From: Tepiditoga spiralis
GTDB lineage: Bacteria; Thermotogota; Thermotogae; Petrotogales; Petrotogaceae
Assembly: GCF_014701195.1 (NCBI RefSeq)
Contig: NZ_AP018712.1
Span: 1,072,501 to 1,136,500, forward strand
DNA: 64,000 nucleotides
Direction of reading: 5' to 3'
This document shows, piece by piece, positions 35,071 to 43,489 of this stretch (positions are counted from its first letter, which is position 1; the number at the start of each line of letters is the position of its first letter). A program made the translations under genes and the position numbers. Under the pieces are notes generated by a model. It searched no databases and was not told the DNA's origin. It saw only the letters and a list, made by a program, of their open reading frames with translations.

Positions 35071-35107
35071 AAAAATAGTAATGGATAATATCCATTACTA
35101 TTTTTTT
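35071..35107 (+). terminator. terminator of the chemoreceptor gene
   Basis: AAAAATAGTAATGGA (35071-35085), 5-base loop, TCCATTACTATTTTT (35091-35105), then more T. Confidence 0.88.
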
Positions 35108-35167
35108 ATTTAAAAAACAAATTTTGTAATAAAATAAATGTTAAAATGTAAAAATAAAAAAAGAATA

Positions 35168-35307
35168 TGTTATAATAAAATTAATAAAAAGATTAATTTC
35201 TAATAAAGTGTTGTGAATTTATTAATTTCTTATTCCAAAGTTTTAAAGTTACTTTTAAGTAAATAAAGTTACTTTAAAGTTAATGACGATTTTAAGTAAG
35301 TTATAAT
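35168..35307 (+). promoter_or_regulatory. promoter region of the DUF3798 ABC operon
   Basis: Two candidate -10 elements: TGT-TATAAT at 35168-35176 and TATAAT at 35302-35307. Between them are two copies of the palindrome AAAGTTACTTT (35245-35255 and 35265-35275), exactly 20 bases apart, plus related TTAAAGTTAA and TTTTAAGTAA. This looks like a regulator-binding array. The regulator is unknown. Confidence 0.5.
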
Positions 35308-35351
35308 TTCAATGTAATTAGGTTACACAACTTAATAAAGGGGGAAGGTTT

Positions 35352-36530
35352 ATGAAAAAAGTATTACTTGTGTTATTTGTTGTTTTTGCTGCTCTAGTTA
35401 GTTTTTCAGCATTTCCTTTTCATATAGGTGTTGTTACTGGAACAGTTTCACAGTCTGAAGATGATTTAAGAGGAGCAGAAGCTCTCATAAAAGAGTATGG
35501 AGATGTTGCACATGGTGGATTAATTCAACACGTTACATATCCAGACAACTTTATGCAAGAAATGGAAACAACTATTTCTCAAATAGTTGGTCTTGCAGAC
35601 GATCCAAAGATCAAAGCTATAATTGTTAATCAAGCAGTACCAGGAACAGTTGAAGCTTTTAGAAGAATAAGAGAAAAAAGACCTGAAATATTACTTTTCT
35701 GTGGAGCACCTGCAGAAGATCCTGTTATGATTTCTGATGTTGCAGATCTTGCAATCAATCCAGATAATGTTGCAAGAGGATACTTAATAATTAAAGCAGC
35801 ACAAATGCTTGGCGCAAAAAAATTCATGCACATATCTTTCCCAAGACATATGAGCTATGAATTATTGTCAAGAAGAAGAGATATTATGGCAGAAGCAGCA
35901 AAAGATCTTGGTTTAGAATTTATAAACATGGGTTCACCAGATCCTGTAAGCGATATAGGTATTGCTGGAGCACAACAGTTTATCTTAGAAAAAGTTCCTG
36001 CATGGCTTAAAGAATATGGAAAAGACACAGCATTTTTCTGTACAAATGATGCACATACAGAACCATTAATAAAGGAAGTAGCAGAACTTGGCGGTTATTT
36101 TATAGAAGCAGATTTACCATCTCCTACAATGGGCTATCCAGGAGCTTTGGGTATAACTTTTACAGAAGATGAAAAAGGTAATTGGCCAAAAATACTTAAA
36201 AAAGTAGAAAATGAAGTCGTTAAAAGAGGTGGAGCAGGTAGACTTGGAACATGGGCTTATTCTTTTGGTTATACAACAACAGCAGCTCTTGGCGAATATG
36301 CAATAAGAGTTTTAACTCATGATGCTGAACTTTTAAATAAAGACGATATAATGGATGCATTTAAGAAATATACACCAGGTGCAGACTGGAATGGTAATTA
36401 TTATGTTGATGCTGATGGTGTTGAAAGAGATAATTTTTTAATGATTTATCAAGATACTTACATATTTGGAAAAGGCTTCCTTGGAATGACCAAGTTAACT
36501 GTACCAGAAAAATATTTTAACATAAAATAA
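35352..36530 (+). CDS. DUF3798-type periplasmic substrate-binding protein
   Basis: A 392-residue exported protein. The signal peptide is residues 1-19 (MKKVLLVLFVVFAALVSFS), without a lipobox Cys. The mature part has a periplasmic-binding-protein I shape: HIGVVTGTVSQSEDDLRGAEALI at the start, and repeated beta-alpha units such as IKAIIVNQAVPGT and TAFFCTNDAHTEPLI. It matches the DUF3798 group, usually next to sugar-type ABC genes as here. The ligand is unknown. Confidence 0.8.
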   Translation: MKKVLLVLFVVFAALVSFSAFPFHIGVVTGTVSQSEDDLRGAEALIKEYGDVAHGGLIQHVTYPDNFMQEMETTISQIVGLADDPKIKAIIVNQAVPGTVEAFRRIREKRPEILLFCGAPAEDPVMISDVADLAINPDNVARGYLIIKAAQMLGAKKFMHISFPRHMSYELLSRRRDIMAEAAKDLGLEFINMGSPDPVSDIGIAGAQQFILEKVPAWLKEYGKDTAFFCTNDAHTEPLIKEVAELGGYFIEADLPSPTMGYPGALGITFTEDEKGNWPKILKKVENEVVKRGGAGRLGTWAYSFGYTTTAALGEYAIRVLTHDAELLNKDDIMDAFKKYTPGADWNGNYYVDADGVERDNFLMIYQDTYIFGKGFLGMTKLTVPEKYFNIK

Positions 36531-36535
36531 TAGGC

Positions 36536-36554
36536 AAGGGGGCTTGTCCCCCTT
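36536..36554 (+). terminator. intercistronic hairpin after the binding-protein gene
   Basis: AAGGGGG-CTTGT-CCCCCTT followed by TCATTTTTG. It is probably a partial terminator or 3' stabiliser that lets the binding protein be made in excess of the ABC subunits. Confidence 0.55.
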
Positions 36555-36577
36555 TCATTTTTGTACGAGGTGAAGTA

Positions 36578-38173
36578 ATGAAAGAGAAAAAAACACTATT
36601 AACCTTAGAAGGGGTTTCAAAAGATTTTTTTGGAAATGTAGTTTTAAAAAATATAAATTTAGAAGTTAAAGAGGGAGAAATAATTGGGCTCGTTGGAGAA
36701 AACGGAGCTGGAAAATCAACTATGATGAAAATTATTTTTGGTATGGATGTTATAAGAGAAACTGGAGGATATGGAGGAAAAGTAAAAATTTATGGAAAAG
36801 AGGTTAATTTTAAAAGCCCATTTGATGCTTTAGATGCAGGTATTGGAATGGTACATCAAGAATTTTCTTTAATTCCTGGATTTACTGCAACAGAAAATAT
36901 AGTTTTTAATAGAGAGTCATTAAAAAAGAGCTATCTTGTAGATATATTTGGTGAAAGAATTAAACAAATAGATAGAGAAAAAATAATAGAAAGAGCTAAA
37001 AAAGCAATAAAAGAATTGGGAGTTGTTCTGGATCCTAATATGTTAGTTAGTGAAATGCCAGTTGGACATAAACAATTTACAGAAATAGCTCGTGAAATAG
37101 AAAGAAGTAATACAAAGCTTTTAGTACTTGATGAACCAACGGCTGTTTTAACAGAATCAGAAGCAAAGGTTTTATTAAAAACAATAAAAAAACTTTCAAA
37201 GCAAGGTATTGCAATAATATTTATAACGCATAGACTTGCTGAAATACTTGAAGTTTGTGATAAAGTTGTTGTTTTAAGGGATGGGAACTTAATTCAAGAG
37301 GTTGAAACAAGTAAAACAAATGCAAAAGAAATTACAGAATGGATGATAGGAAGAAAATTAGAAAAGGCTGAAGAGAGAGATGAAAATAAAAAATTTAATG
37401 AAACAATATTAAAAGTTGAAAAACTTTGGGTTGATATGCCTGGAGAAACTGTAAGAGATGTTTCTTTTGAAGTGAAAAAGGGTGAAATTTTTGGAATTGG
37501 AGGACTTGCTGGTCAAGGAAAACTTGGTATTGCAAATGGAATAATGGGACTACATGCAGCAGGTGGAAAGGTTGAATTTAAAGAAAAAGAAATAGAGTTA
37601 AATAATCCAAAGTCTGCTTTATCTATGGGAATTAATTTTGTTTCAGAAGATAGACGTGGAGTTGGTTTATTATTAGACGAACCAATAGATTTTAACATTG
37701 CTTTTACTGCAATTCAAGTAAAAAATGATTTTTTGACAAAAGTTTTTGGATTAAGATTAAGAGATGATGAGGCTATATCTAAAAATGCTCAAAAATATAT
37801 AGAAAAATTAGAAATAAGATGTGTTAGTGAAAAACAAAAAGCAAAAGAATTATCTGGTGGGAATCAACAAAAAGTTTGTTTGGCAAAGGCATTTACAACT
37901 GAACCAGAACTATTATTTGTATCTGAACCAACACGTGGAATAGATGTTGGAGCAAAAAAAATAGTTTTAGATACTTTAAAAGAATACAATGAAAAGTATG
38001 GAACTACAATAGTTATATCTTCTTCAGAACTCGAAGAATTGCGTTCTGTTAGCGATAGAATTGCTATAGTTAGCGAAGGAAAAATAGCCGGAATATTGCC
38101 AGCAAAAACTGACTCAGTGGAATTTGGAAAATTAATGCTTGGTGAAAAAGATTTAGAGAAGGTGGAAAAATGA
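36578..38173 (+). CDS. sugar/nucleoside-type ABC transporter ATPase (two ABC domains)
   Basis: A 531-residue tandem ATPase. Domain 1 has Walker A GENGAGKST (~47) and Walker B LLVLDEPTAVLTE (~184). Domain 2 has a degenerate A-loop GGLAGQGKLGIANG (~307) and signature LSGGNQQKVCLAKAF (~426). This asymmetry is normal for the RbsA/MglA and nucleoside (BmpA-linked) transporters. It energises the two permeases that follow. Confidence 0.92.
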   Translation: MKEKKTLLTLEGVSKDFFGNVVLKNINLEVKEGEIIGLVGENGAGKSTMMKIIFGMDVIRETGGYGGKVKIYGKEVNFKSPFDALDAGIGMVHQEFSLIPGFTATENIVFNRESLKKSYLVDIFGERIKQIDREKIIERAKKAIKELGVVLDPNMLVSEMPVGHKQFTEIAREIERSNTKLLVLDEPTAVLTESEAKVLLKTIKKLSKQGIAIIFITHRLAEILEVCDKVVVLRDGNLIQEVETSKTNAKEITEWMIGRKLEKAEERDENKKFNETILKVEKLWVDMPGETVRDVSFEVKKGEIFGIGGLAGQGKLGIANGIMGLHAAGGKVEFKEKEIELNNPKSALSMGINFVSEDRRGVGLLLDEPIDFNIAFTAIQVKNDFLTKVFGLRLRDDEAISKNAQKYIEKLEIRCVSEKQKAKELSGGNQQKVCLAKAFTTEPELLFVSEPTRGIDVGAKKIVLDTLKEYNEKYGTTIVISSSELEELRSVSDRIAIVSEGKIAGILPAKTDSVEFGKLMLGEKDLEKVEK

Positions 38174-39216
38174 AGTCAAATATAAACACTTTTATTGAGA
38201 AAGCTGGATGGCCAAGAATAATAATATTCTTGTTTTTGCTTTCTCTTTACATAATAGCTCCATTTGTTGGTGTAAAACTCAGTACTTCAATAAGTGATAC
38301 AATAATTAGATTTGGAATGAATGGAGTTTTGGTTCTTGCAATGGTTCCAATGGTACAAGCTGGAACTGGTTTGAACTTTGGACTTCCACTTGGTATAATA
38401 GCAGGACTTTTAGGTGCAATTACAAGTATTGAATTAAAAATCGGTGGTTTTTCTGGATTTTTAACAGCTTTAGTAATAGCTATACCAATAGCAGCAATAC
38501 TTGGCTATGGATATGGAAAACTTTTAAATAAAGTTAAGGGCGGAGAAATGATGATTGCAACGTATGTAGGTTTTTCTTCCGTTGCTTTTATGTCTATGGT
38601 TTGGCTTTTAATTCCATACAAAAGTCCTGATATGGTTTGGGCTTATGGCGGAAGTGGACTTAGAACAACAATAAGTGTTGAAAAATATTGGATTCATACT
38701 TTAAATAATTTTTTAGAAATAAAAATAGGTGAAACTTTTATCTTTCCTACTGGAATGCTGTTGTTTTTTGCTTTTATGGCCTTTTTAGTTTGGCTATTTT
38801 TCAAAACTAAAGCAGGAACAGCTATGTCAGCTGTTGGATCTAATCCAGAATATGCAAAAGCTTCAGGAGTTGATATAGATAAAGTAAGAGTTCAATCAGT
38901 AATGTTTTCTACTATACTTGGTGCAATAGGAATTATAGTATATGAACAAAGTTTTGGTTTTATACAACTTTATATGGGTCCATTTTATATGGCTTTTCCA
39001 GCGGTAGCAGCTATATTAATAGGTGGAGCTTCTGTTCATAAGGCAACAATAACAAATGTTATTATTGGAACATTTTTGTTTCAGGGTATATTAACAATGA
39101 CGCCTTCTGTAATAAACAATATTATAAAAACAGATATGTCAGAAGTTATGAGAATAATAGTATCTAATGGTATGATACTCTATGCTCTTACAAGAAGGGA
39201 GAAGGGTAAAGCATGA
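38170..39216 (+). CDS. ABC transporter permease 1
   Basis: A 348-residue BPD_transp_2 membrane subunit with about nine or ten helices. GTGLNFGLPLGIIAGLLGA and VGSNPEYAKASGVDIDKVRVQSVMFSTILGA are characteristic; the latter is the loop that contacts the ATPase. Starts at ATG with a 4-base overlap on the ATPase gene. Confidence 0.9.
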   Translation: MKSNINTFIEKAGWPRIIIFLFLLSLYIIAPFVGVKLSTSISDTIIRFGMNGVLVLAMVPMVQAGTGLNFGLPLGIIAGLLGAITSIELKIGGFSGFLTALVIAIPIAAILGYGYGKLLNKVKGGEMMIATYVGFSSVAFMSMVWLLIPYKSPDMVWAYGGSGLRTTISVEKYWIHTLNNFLEIKIGETFIFPTGMLLFFAFMAFLVWLFFKTKAGTAMSAVGSNPEYAKASGVDIDKVRVQSVMFSTILGAIGIIVYEQSFGFIQLYMGPFYMAFPAVAAILIGGASVHKATITNVIIGTFLFQGILTMTPSVINNIIKTDMSEVMRIIVSNGMILYALTRREKGKA

Positions 39217-40307
39217 GTGAAAAAAATAATATAAAGAGTTTTTTAACTAAAAATATAGTTCCTGTATTGTTTGTTGGTTTGTTACTTTTTGCAGTTCCAG
39301 CATCTAGATATAGTGGAACTTATTTAATACAACAAGTTATAACGAGATTAGCAAGGAATTCATTTTTAGTTCTATCCTTAATAATCCCTATTATTGCTGG
39401 AATGGGATTGAACTTTGGAATTGTATTGGGAGCAATGGCAGGTCAAATTGGATTAATATTTGTGACAGACTGGGGAATTGTTGGTATGCATGGAATGTTA
39501 CTTGCTATGATTTTGTCAACTCCACTTTCAATACTTCTTGGAATACTTGGTGGTGTTGTGTTAAATAGAGCAAAAGGTAGAGAAATGATTACTTCCATGA
39601 TACTTGGTTTTTTTATAAATGGTGTTTATCAATTTATAGTTTTATATACAATGGGAAATGTAATACCTATGACAAACAATAAAATAGTTTTACCAAGAGG
39701 TTATGGAATAAGAAATGCAATTGATTTAAAAGGTATAAGAATGGTAATGGATAGAATGCTTGAAATAAAAATAGGTTCGATTACTATTCCAGTACTAACC
39801 TTTATAGTTATAGGAATAATGTGTTTAATAATAATTTGGTTTAGAAAAACAAAGCTAGGTCAAGATATGAGAGCTATAGGGCAAAATATGGAAGTTGCAA
39901 GATCTGCAGGTATAAAAGTAGAAAGAACAAGAATTTTATCAATAGTTATATCTACGGTTCTTGCAGGATACGGACAAATAATATTTTTACAAAACATAGG
40001 TACCATGAATACATATAATAGTCATGAACAAATAGGGATGTTTGCAATAGCAGCCATATTAATAGGTGGAGCAACTGCAGCAAAAGCAACAATTCCAAAT
40101 GTTTTCTTGGGTATTATGCTTTTCCATACTATGTTTATAGTATCACCAATGGCTGGAAAACAGTTAATAGGTCAAGCTCAACTTGGAGAATTTTTCAGAG
40201 TTTTTGTATCTTACGGAATAATAGCTATTTCTCTTGTTCTTCATGAATGGAGAAGACACAAAGAAAAAGAAGCTTCAAGAATGCAATTTAGACACACGTC
40301 TGAATAA
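39213..40307 (+). CDS. ABC transporter permease 2
   Basis: A 364-residue paralogue of permease 1. GMGLNFGIVLGAMAGQIGLI parallels GTGLNFGLPLG in the partner, and IGQNMEVARSAGIKVERTRILSIVISTVLAG is the ATPase-contact loop. The two permeases would form a heterodimer. 4-base overlap with permease 1. Confidence 0.9.
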   Translation: MSEKNNIKSFLTKNIVPVLFVGLLLFAVPASRYSGTYLIQQVITRLARNSFLVLSLIIPIIAGMGLNFGIVLGAMAGQIGLIFVTDWGIVGMHGMLLAMILSTPLSILLGILGGVVLNRAKGREMITSMILGFFINGVYQFIVLYTMGNVIPMTNNKIVLPRGYGIRNAIDLKGIRMVMDRMLEIKIGSITIPVLTFIVIGIMCLIIIWFRKTKLGQDMRAIGQNMEVARSAGIKVERTRILSIVISTVLAGYGQIIFLQNIGTMNTYNSHEQIGMFAIAAILIGGATAAKATIPNVFLGIMLFHTMFIVSPMAGKQLIGQAQLGEFFRVFVSYGIIAISLVLHEWRRHKEKEASRMQFRHTSE

Positions 40308-40320
40308 TGAGGTGAGAGTT

Positions 40321-40686
40321 TTGAGAGGTTTTTTAATAAAAAGTACTTTAATAGTTGTGATAATAATTTTTGCTATATTTCTTTTTATATATGGTAAAGA
40401 ACATAAGGTATATTTAGACAATAAATCTATTACTGTAAATAATGTTGAATATGCATCATACCCATCAGTAACTGTAAAAATAGATGGAAAAAGTACAGTT
40501 GTTAGAAGTAGAAGAAGAAAGGTTCTTTATGCAAAAGGTCCTTATCATAAGATTATTGTAGAATATACAAAAGATGGAACTAAAACAACTATTGAAAAAA
40601 ATTTAAAGTTAGATTTAAATGGAATTGTAATTGTGAACCTTCCCGAATTAATAGATGGTTACGAAAACTGGCAACAGAAGAAATGA
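40321..40686 (+). CDS. small membrane-anchored protein of the ABC operon
   Basis: A 121-residue protein with an N-terminal membrane helix (~8-25, STLIVVIIIFAIFLFIYG) and a beta-rich, basic extracytoplasmic domain (SVTVKIDGKSTVVRSRRRK). It resembles the small DUF6672-type proteins seen beside DUF3798 transporters, but I am not certain. TTG 40321 is the best start because GAGGTGAG lies just upstream; earlier codons in this frame overlap permease 2. It probably works with the transporter. Confidence 0.6.
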   Translation: MRGFLIKSTLIVVIIIFAIFLFIYGKEHKVYLDNKSITVNNVEYASYPSVTVKIDGKSTVVRSRRRKVLYAKGPYHKIIVEYTKDGTKTTIEKNLKLDLNGIVIVNLPELIDGYENWQQKK

Positions 40687-40705
40687 GGCGAAAGCCTCAT
40701 TTTTT
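40681..40705 (+). terminator. terminator of the ABC operon
   Basis: AAATGAGGC-GAAA-GCCTCATTT followed by TTT, overlapping the stop codon. Confidence 0.9.
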
Positions 40706-40801
40706 GATTTTTTTATCACACAATTTCACATAATTTTATTATAATTTTACGACATTTGTTTATTATACTATTAGTGTAATCATAAATTAGGAGGCGATAC
40801 T

Positions 40802-41410
40802 ATGAAAAAGATTTTAAGCATTATAACTTTAGTGGCAGTATTGATAGTTTTTTCAGTTTCATCATTTGCTAATGGATATGGATATCAACAACCTCAAACA
40901 AATCCAAATGGAGTATATGGCAGAAAAGGTGGTCAAAACTGGAATAATCAACCAATGAATATGCAAATGCAACAAAGAGGAAGAAGAAATAATAAAAGAA
41001 TGAACGGTGAAAGAATGAACTTTGGTAATAAAGATGCACAAATTAAGAATCAAGAATTTATAGAACTTTTAGCTGAAAAATATACACCAGATACTTCTAA
41101 TGAATGGAAAACAATTTTTATAGATAGAGAAAAATTAATTGATACTATTAGAAGCGATGAAAAAATACAAGAATTAAGAGAAAAAGTAATGTATTCACAA
41201 GATCAAAGAAAAATTCAATACTTTAGAAGTAAGTTTGATAATGGAAACATTGAAAAAATGAGAGAATATCAAAATGATTTAATAACTGCAATAAAGTATG
41301 ATGATTCAGATATGATTAAAAACATATTAAATAAAATGCTTGTTCTTGAAAAAGATATGAATACTAATATTAAAAATGCATATGATGAAATTTTAAAATC
41401 AATTAAATAA
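40802..41410 (+). CDS. exported Q/N/R-rich protein next to a two-component system
   Basis: A 202-residue protein. Signal peptide residues 1-23 end at SFANG. A low-complexity Gln/Asn/Arg/Met-rich segment (~24-80) precedes a helical domain (~82-200) with charged heptad patterns (SQDQRKIQYFRSKFDNGNIEKM). The layout resembles periplasmic Spy/CpxP-type proteins, but no diagnostic LTxxQ repeats are seen. It has its own promoter region and lies directly before a response regulator and histidine kinase, so it may be a target or accessory of that system (inference). Confidence 0.6.
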   Translation: MKKILSIITLVAVLIVFSVSSFANGYGYQQPQTNPNGVYGRKGGQNWNNQPMNMQMQQRGRRNNKRMNGERMNFGNKDAQIKNQEFIELLAEKYTPDTSNEWKTIFIDREKLIDTIRSDEKIQELREKVMYSQDQRKIQYFRSKFDNGNIEKMREYQNDLITAIKYDDSDMIKNILNKMLVLEKDMNTNIKNAYDEILKSIK

Positions 41411-41415
41411 ATTTT

Positions 41416-41455
41416 TTAAATAAACAAAGAGCCTAAAGGCTCTTTGTTTATTTAA
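41416..41455. terminator. 18-bp inverted repeat, probable terminator
   Basis: TTAAATAAACAAAGAGCC, loop TAAA, and its exact complement. There is no separate T-run, but the distal arm ends in TTTATTTAA. It separates the exported protein from the two-component genes. Confidence 0.6.
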
Positions 41456-41493
41456 AAAAATGATTTATAATTATTATGGATGGAGGTGTTTTT

Positions 41494-42156
41494 ATGAGTT
41501 ATAAAATATATCTTGTTGATGACGAAGAAAAATTAAACAATGTTTTGACTTCTTATTTAAAAAATGAAGGTTGGATAGTTAAAAGTTTTTTTAATGGAAA
41601 AACTGCATTAGAAGTGATAGAAGATAAACCAGATTTATGGATACTTGATATAATGCTTCCTGATATAGATGGATTTGAATTAATAAAAAAGATAAAGGAA
41701 TATGATATAAAAACACCTGTTATTTTTATATCTGCAAGAGATGCACAAATAGATAGAGTTATAGGACTTGATATGGGAAGTGATGATTATATACCAAAAC
41801 CTTTTCTTCCAAGAGAGTTAATAATAAGAGTTAAAAAACTTTTAGAAAGAAATTATGGAAATAAAAAAATAAATTTATTTCCGTATACAATTGATAAAAA
41901 AAAGAGAGCAGTTTATTATAATGGAAAAGAAATAGATTTTACTGCAAAAGAATTTGATTTATTGATTTTACTCTCAGAAAATAATTTTGCATTTTCAAGA
42001 GAACAAATATTAGATGAAGTATGGGGAGATGATTATTTTGGTAGTGATAGAGTTGTAGATGATACTATAAGAAGAATAAGAAAAAAAATACCTAAAATAA
42101 ATATTGAAACTATTTATGGTTTTGGATATAGGATGATAAAAAATGAAGAAAAATAA
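41494..42156 (+). CDS. OmpR-family response regulator
   Basis: A 221-residue regulator. The receiver domain has YLVDDEEKL, the phosphoacceptor Asp in LWILDIMLPDIDGFE (~50) and Lys in YIPKPF (~101). The C-terminal winged helix has FTAKEFDLLILLSENN, FSREQILDEVWG and RVVDDTIRRIRKKI. ATG 41494 follows GGAGGTG; an upstream in-frame ATG has no ribosome site. Overlaps the kinase gene by 14 bases. Confidence 0.93.
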   Translation: MSYKIYLVDDEEKLNNVLTSYLKNEGWIVKSFFNGKTALEVIEDKPDLWILDIMLPDIDGFELIKKIKEYDIKTPVIFISARDAQIDRVIGLDMGSDDYIPKPFLPRELIIRVKKLLERNYGNKKINLFPYTIDKKKRAVYYNGKEIDFTAKEFDLLILLSENNFAFSREQILDEVWGDDYFGSDRVVDDTIRRIRKKIPKINIETIYGFGYRMIKNEEK

Positions 42157-43468
42157 TTTGTCTTTTCAAATATGGATAACCTTTATATCTATAATACTTG
42201 TTATTACAATAATATCTTCTTTTTTATATATATATACATTAAAAAATTATTTTAAAGAAGAAGCATTTAAAACTATTGAAAATGCTCAAAAATTTGTATT
42301 AACAAAAGATATTAATGATATGAAGAATAATTTAAATAATCCGGAATTATCTCAAACGCTTCAAGATATTAGAATTGTTCAACATGGAATTTATATAAAA
42401 GATAAAAATGAATTGAGAATTAAAATGATGGAAAGACCAACTGTTGATAAAAATATATTAGATAAAATAAAAAAAATTGCTTTTGAACAAAAAGAAAGTA
42501 TAAAAAAATACATAATAACTTTTGAAAATGAAGATTTGTTTGTTGTAATAAGAAAAATAAATAAAAATATTTATTTAACTTCATTTATGTGGAATACATA
42601 TAAAAAAGAGATTGAAAATAATTTGTTATTAAAAGTAATTATAATAATAATTGGATCATTTTTGGGATCTATATTTTTTTCCATTAGATTTTCAAAAAAA
42701 CTTACATTGCCATTAGTTAAGTTAAAGGATAGTGTAAATAAAATTTCTAGGTATGACTGGAATGAAGAAGTAAAAGTTGTAAGAAATGATGAAATAGGAG
42801 AACTTGCAATTACTATTGAGAAAATGAGAAAAGAATTAATAAAAAAAGATAAAAGTCAGCAAGAATCATTACAATTTATTTCACATGAATTAAAAACACC
42901 TGTTATGATAATAAGAAGTTATTTACAGTCTATTGAAGATGGAATATTTCCAGAAGGTAATTTAATCAGTTCATTAAAAACAATAGACGAACAAACATTA
43001 AGATTAGAAAGAAGAATAAAAGATTTACTTTATTTTTCTAAATTAGATTATTTGTCTAAACACGAAAATAAAAAAACAACAATAAATATAAAAAATATAA
43101 TTTTTGATGTTATTAAAAGTTTGAATAAACCAGGCGGAATAAACTTTGACTTAGATTTGCATGATTATTTTATAGAAGGAAATGAAAATCAAATAAAAAT
43201 AGTTTTTGAAAATATTTTAGATAATCAATTAAGATATGCAAATACAAAGATAAAAATCAAATTTATTGAAAATAAAATAATAATTTTTAATGATGGAGAA
43301 AAAATAGAAGAAGATACTTTAAAAGAAATATTTAAACCATTTAAAAAAGGGAAAAATGGTGAAAATGGTATAGGACTTTCAATAGTTAAACGTATAATAG
43401 AAATACATGGAGGTACCATAGAAATAATAAATAAAGAAGATGGAGTGGAATATGAAATTAAATGGTAG
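42143..43468 (+). CDS. sensor histidine kinase
   Basis: A 441-residue kinase. Membrane helix ~10-31, extracytoplasmic sensor ~35-155 with no recognised fold, membrane helix ~165-185, HAMP ~187-240, then HisKA with FISHELKTPVMIIRSYLQSIE (phospho-His ~249) and HATPase_c with N box FENILDNQLRYA and G box GENGIGLSIVKRIIEIHGG. Partner of the preceding regulator. The stimulus is unknown; the Q/N-rich exported protein is a candidate partner. Confidence 0.92.
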   Translation: MKKNNLSFQIWITFISIILVITIISSFLYIYTLKNYFKEEAFKTIENAQKFVLTKDINDMKNNLNNPELSQTLQDIRIVQHGIYIKDKNELRIKMMERPTVDKNILDKIKKIAFEQKESIKKYIITFENEDLFVVIRKINKNIYLTSFMWNTYKKEIENNLLLKVIIIIIGSFLGSIFFSIRFSKKLTLPLVKLKDSVNKISRYDWNEEVKVVRNDEIGELAITIEKMRKELIKKDKSQQESLQFISHELKTPVMIIRSYLQSIEDGIFPEGNLISSLKTIDEQTLRLERRIKDLLYFSKLDYLSKHENKKTTINIKNIIFDVIKSLNKPGGINFDLDLHDYFIEGNENQIKIVFENILDNQLRYANTKIKIKFIENKIIIFNDGEKIEEDTLKEIFKPFKKGKNGENGIGLSIVKRIIEIHGGTIEIINKEDGVEYEIKW

Positions 43469-43489
43469 CATAAAAATTTTTATGCTACC
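43464..43489. terminator. palindrome shared by convergent genes
   Basis: GGTAGCATAAAAATTTTTATGCTACC is a perfect 26-bp palindrome containing the kinase stop and ending at the deacetylase stop. It probably ends transcription in both directions. Confidence 0.6.

Noticed and set aside
35213-35232. Rex-like site TTGTGAA...TTAA upstream of the DUF3798 operon
   Set aside because: Only the left half resembles the consensus; the right half differs at three of seven positions.
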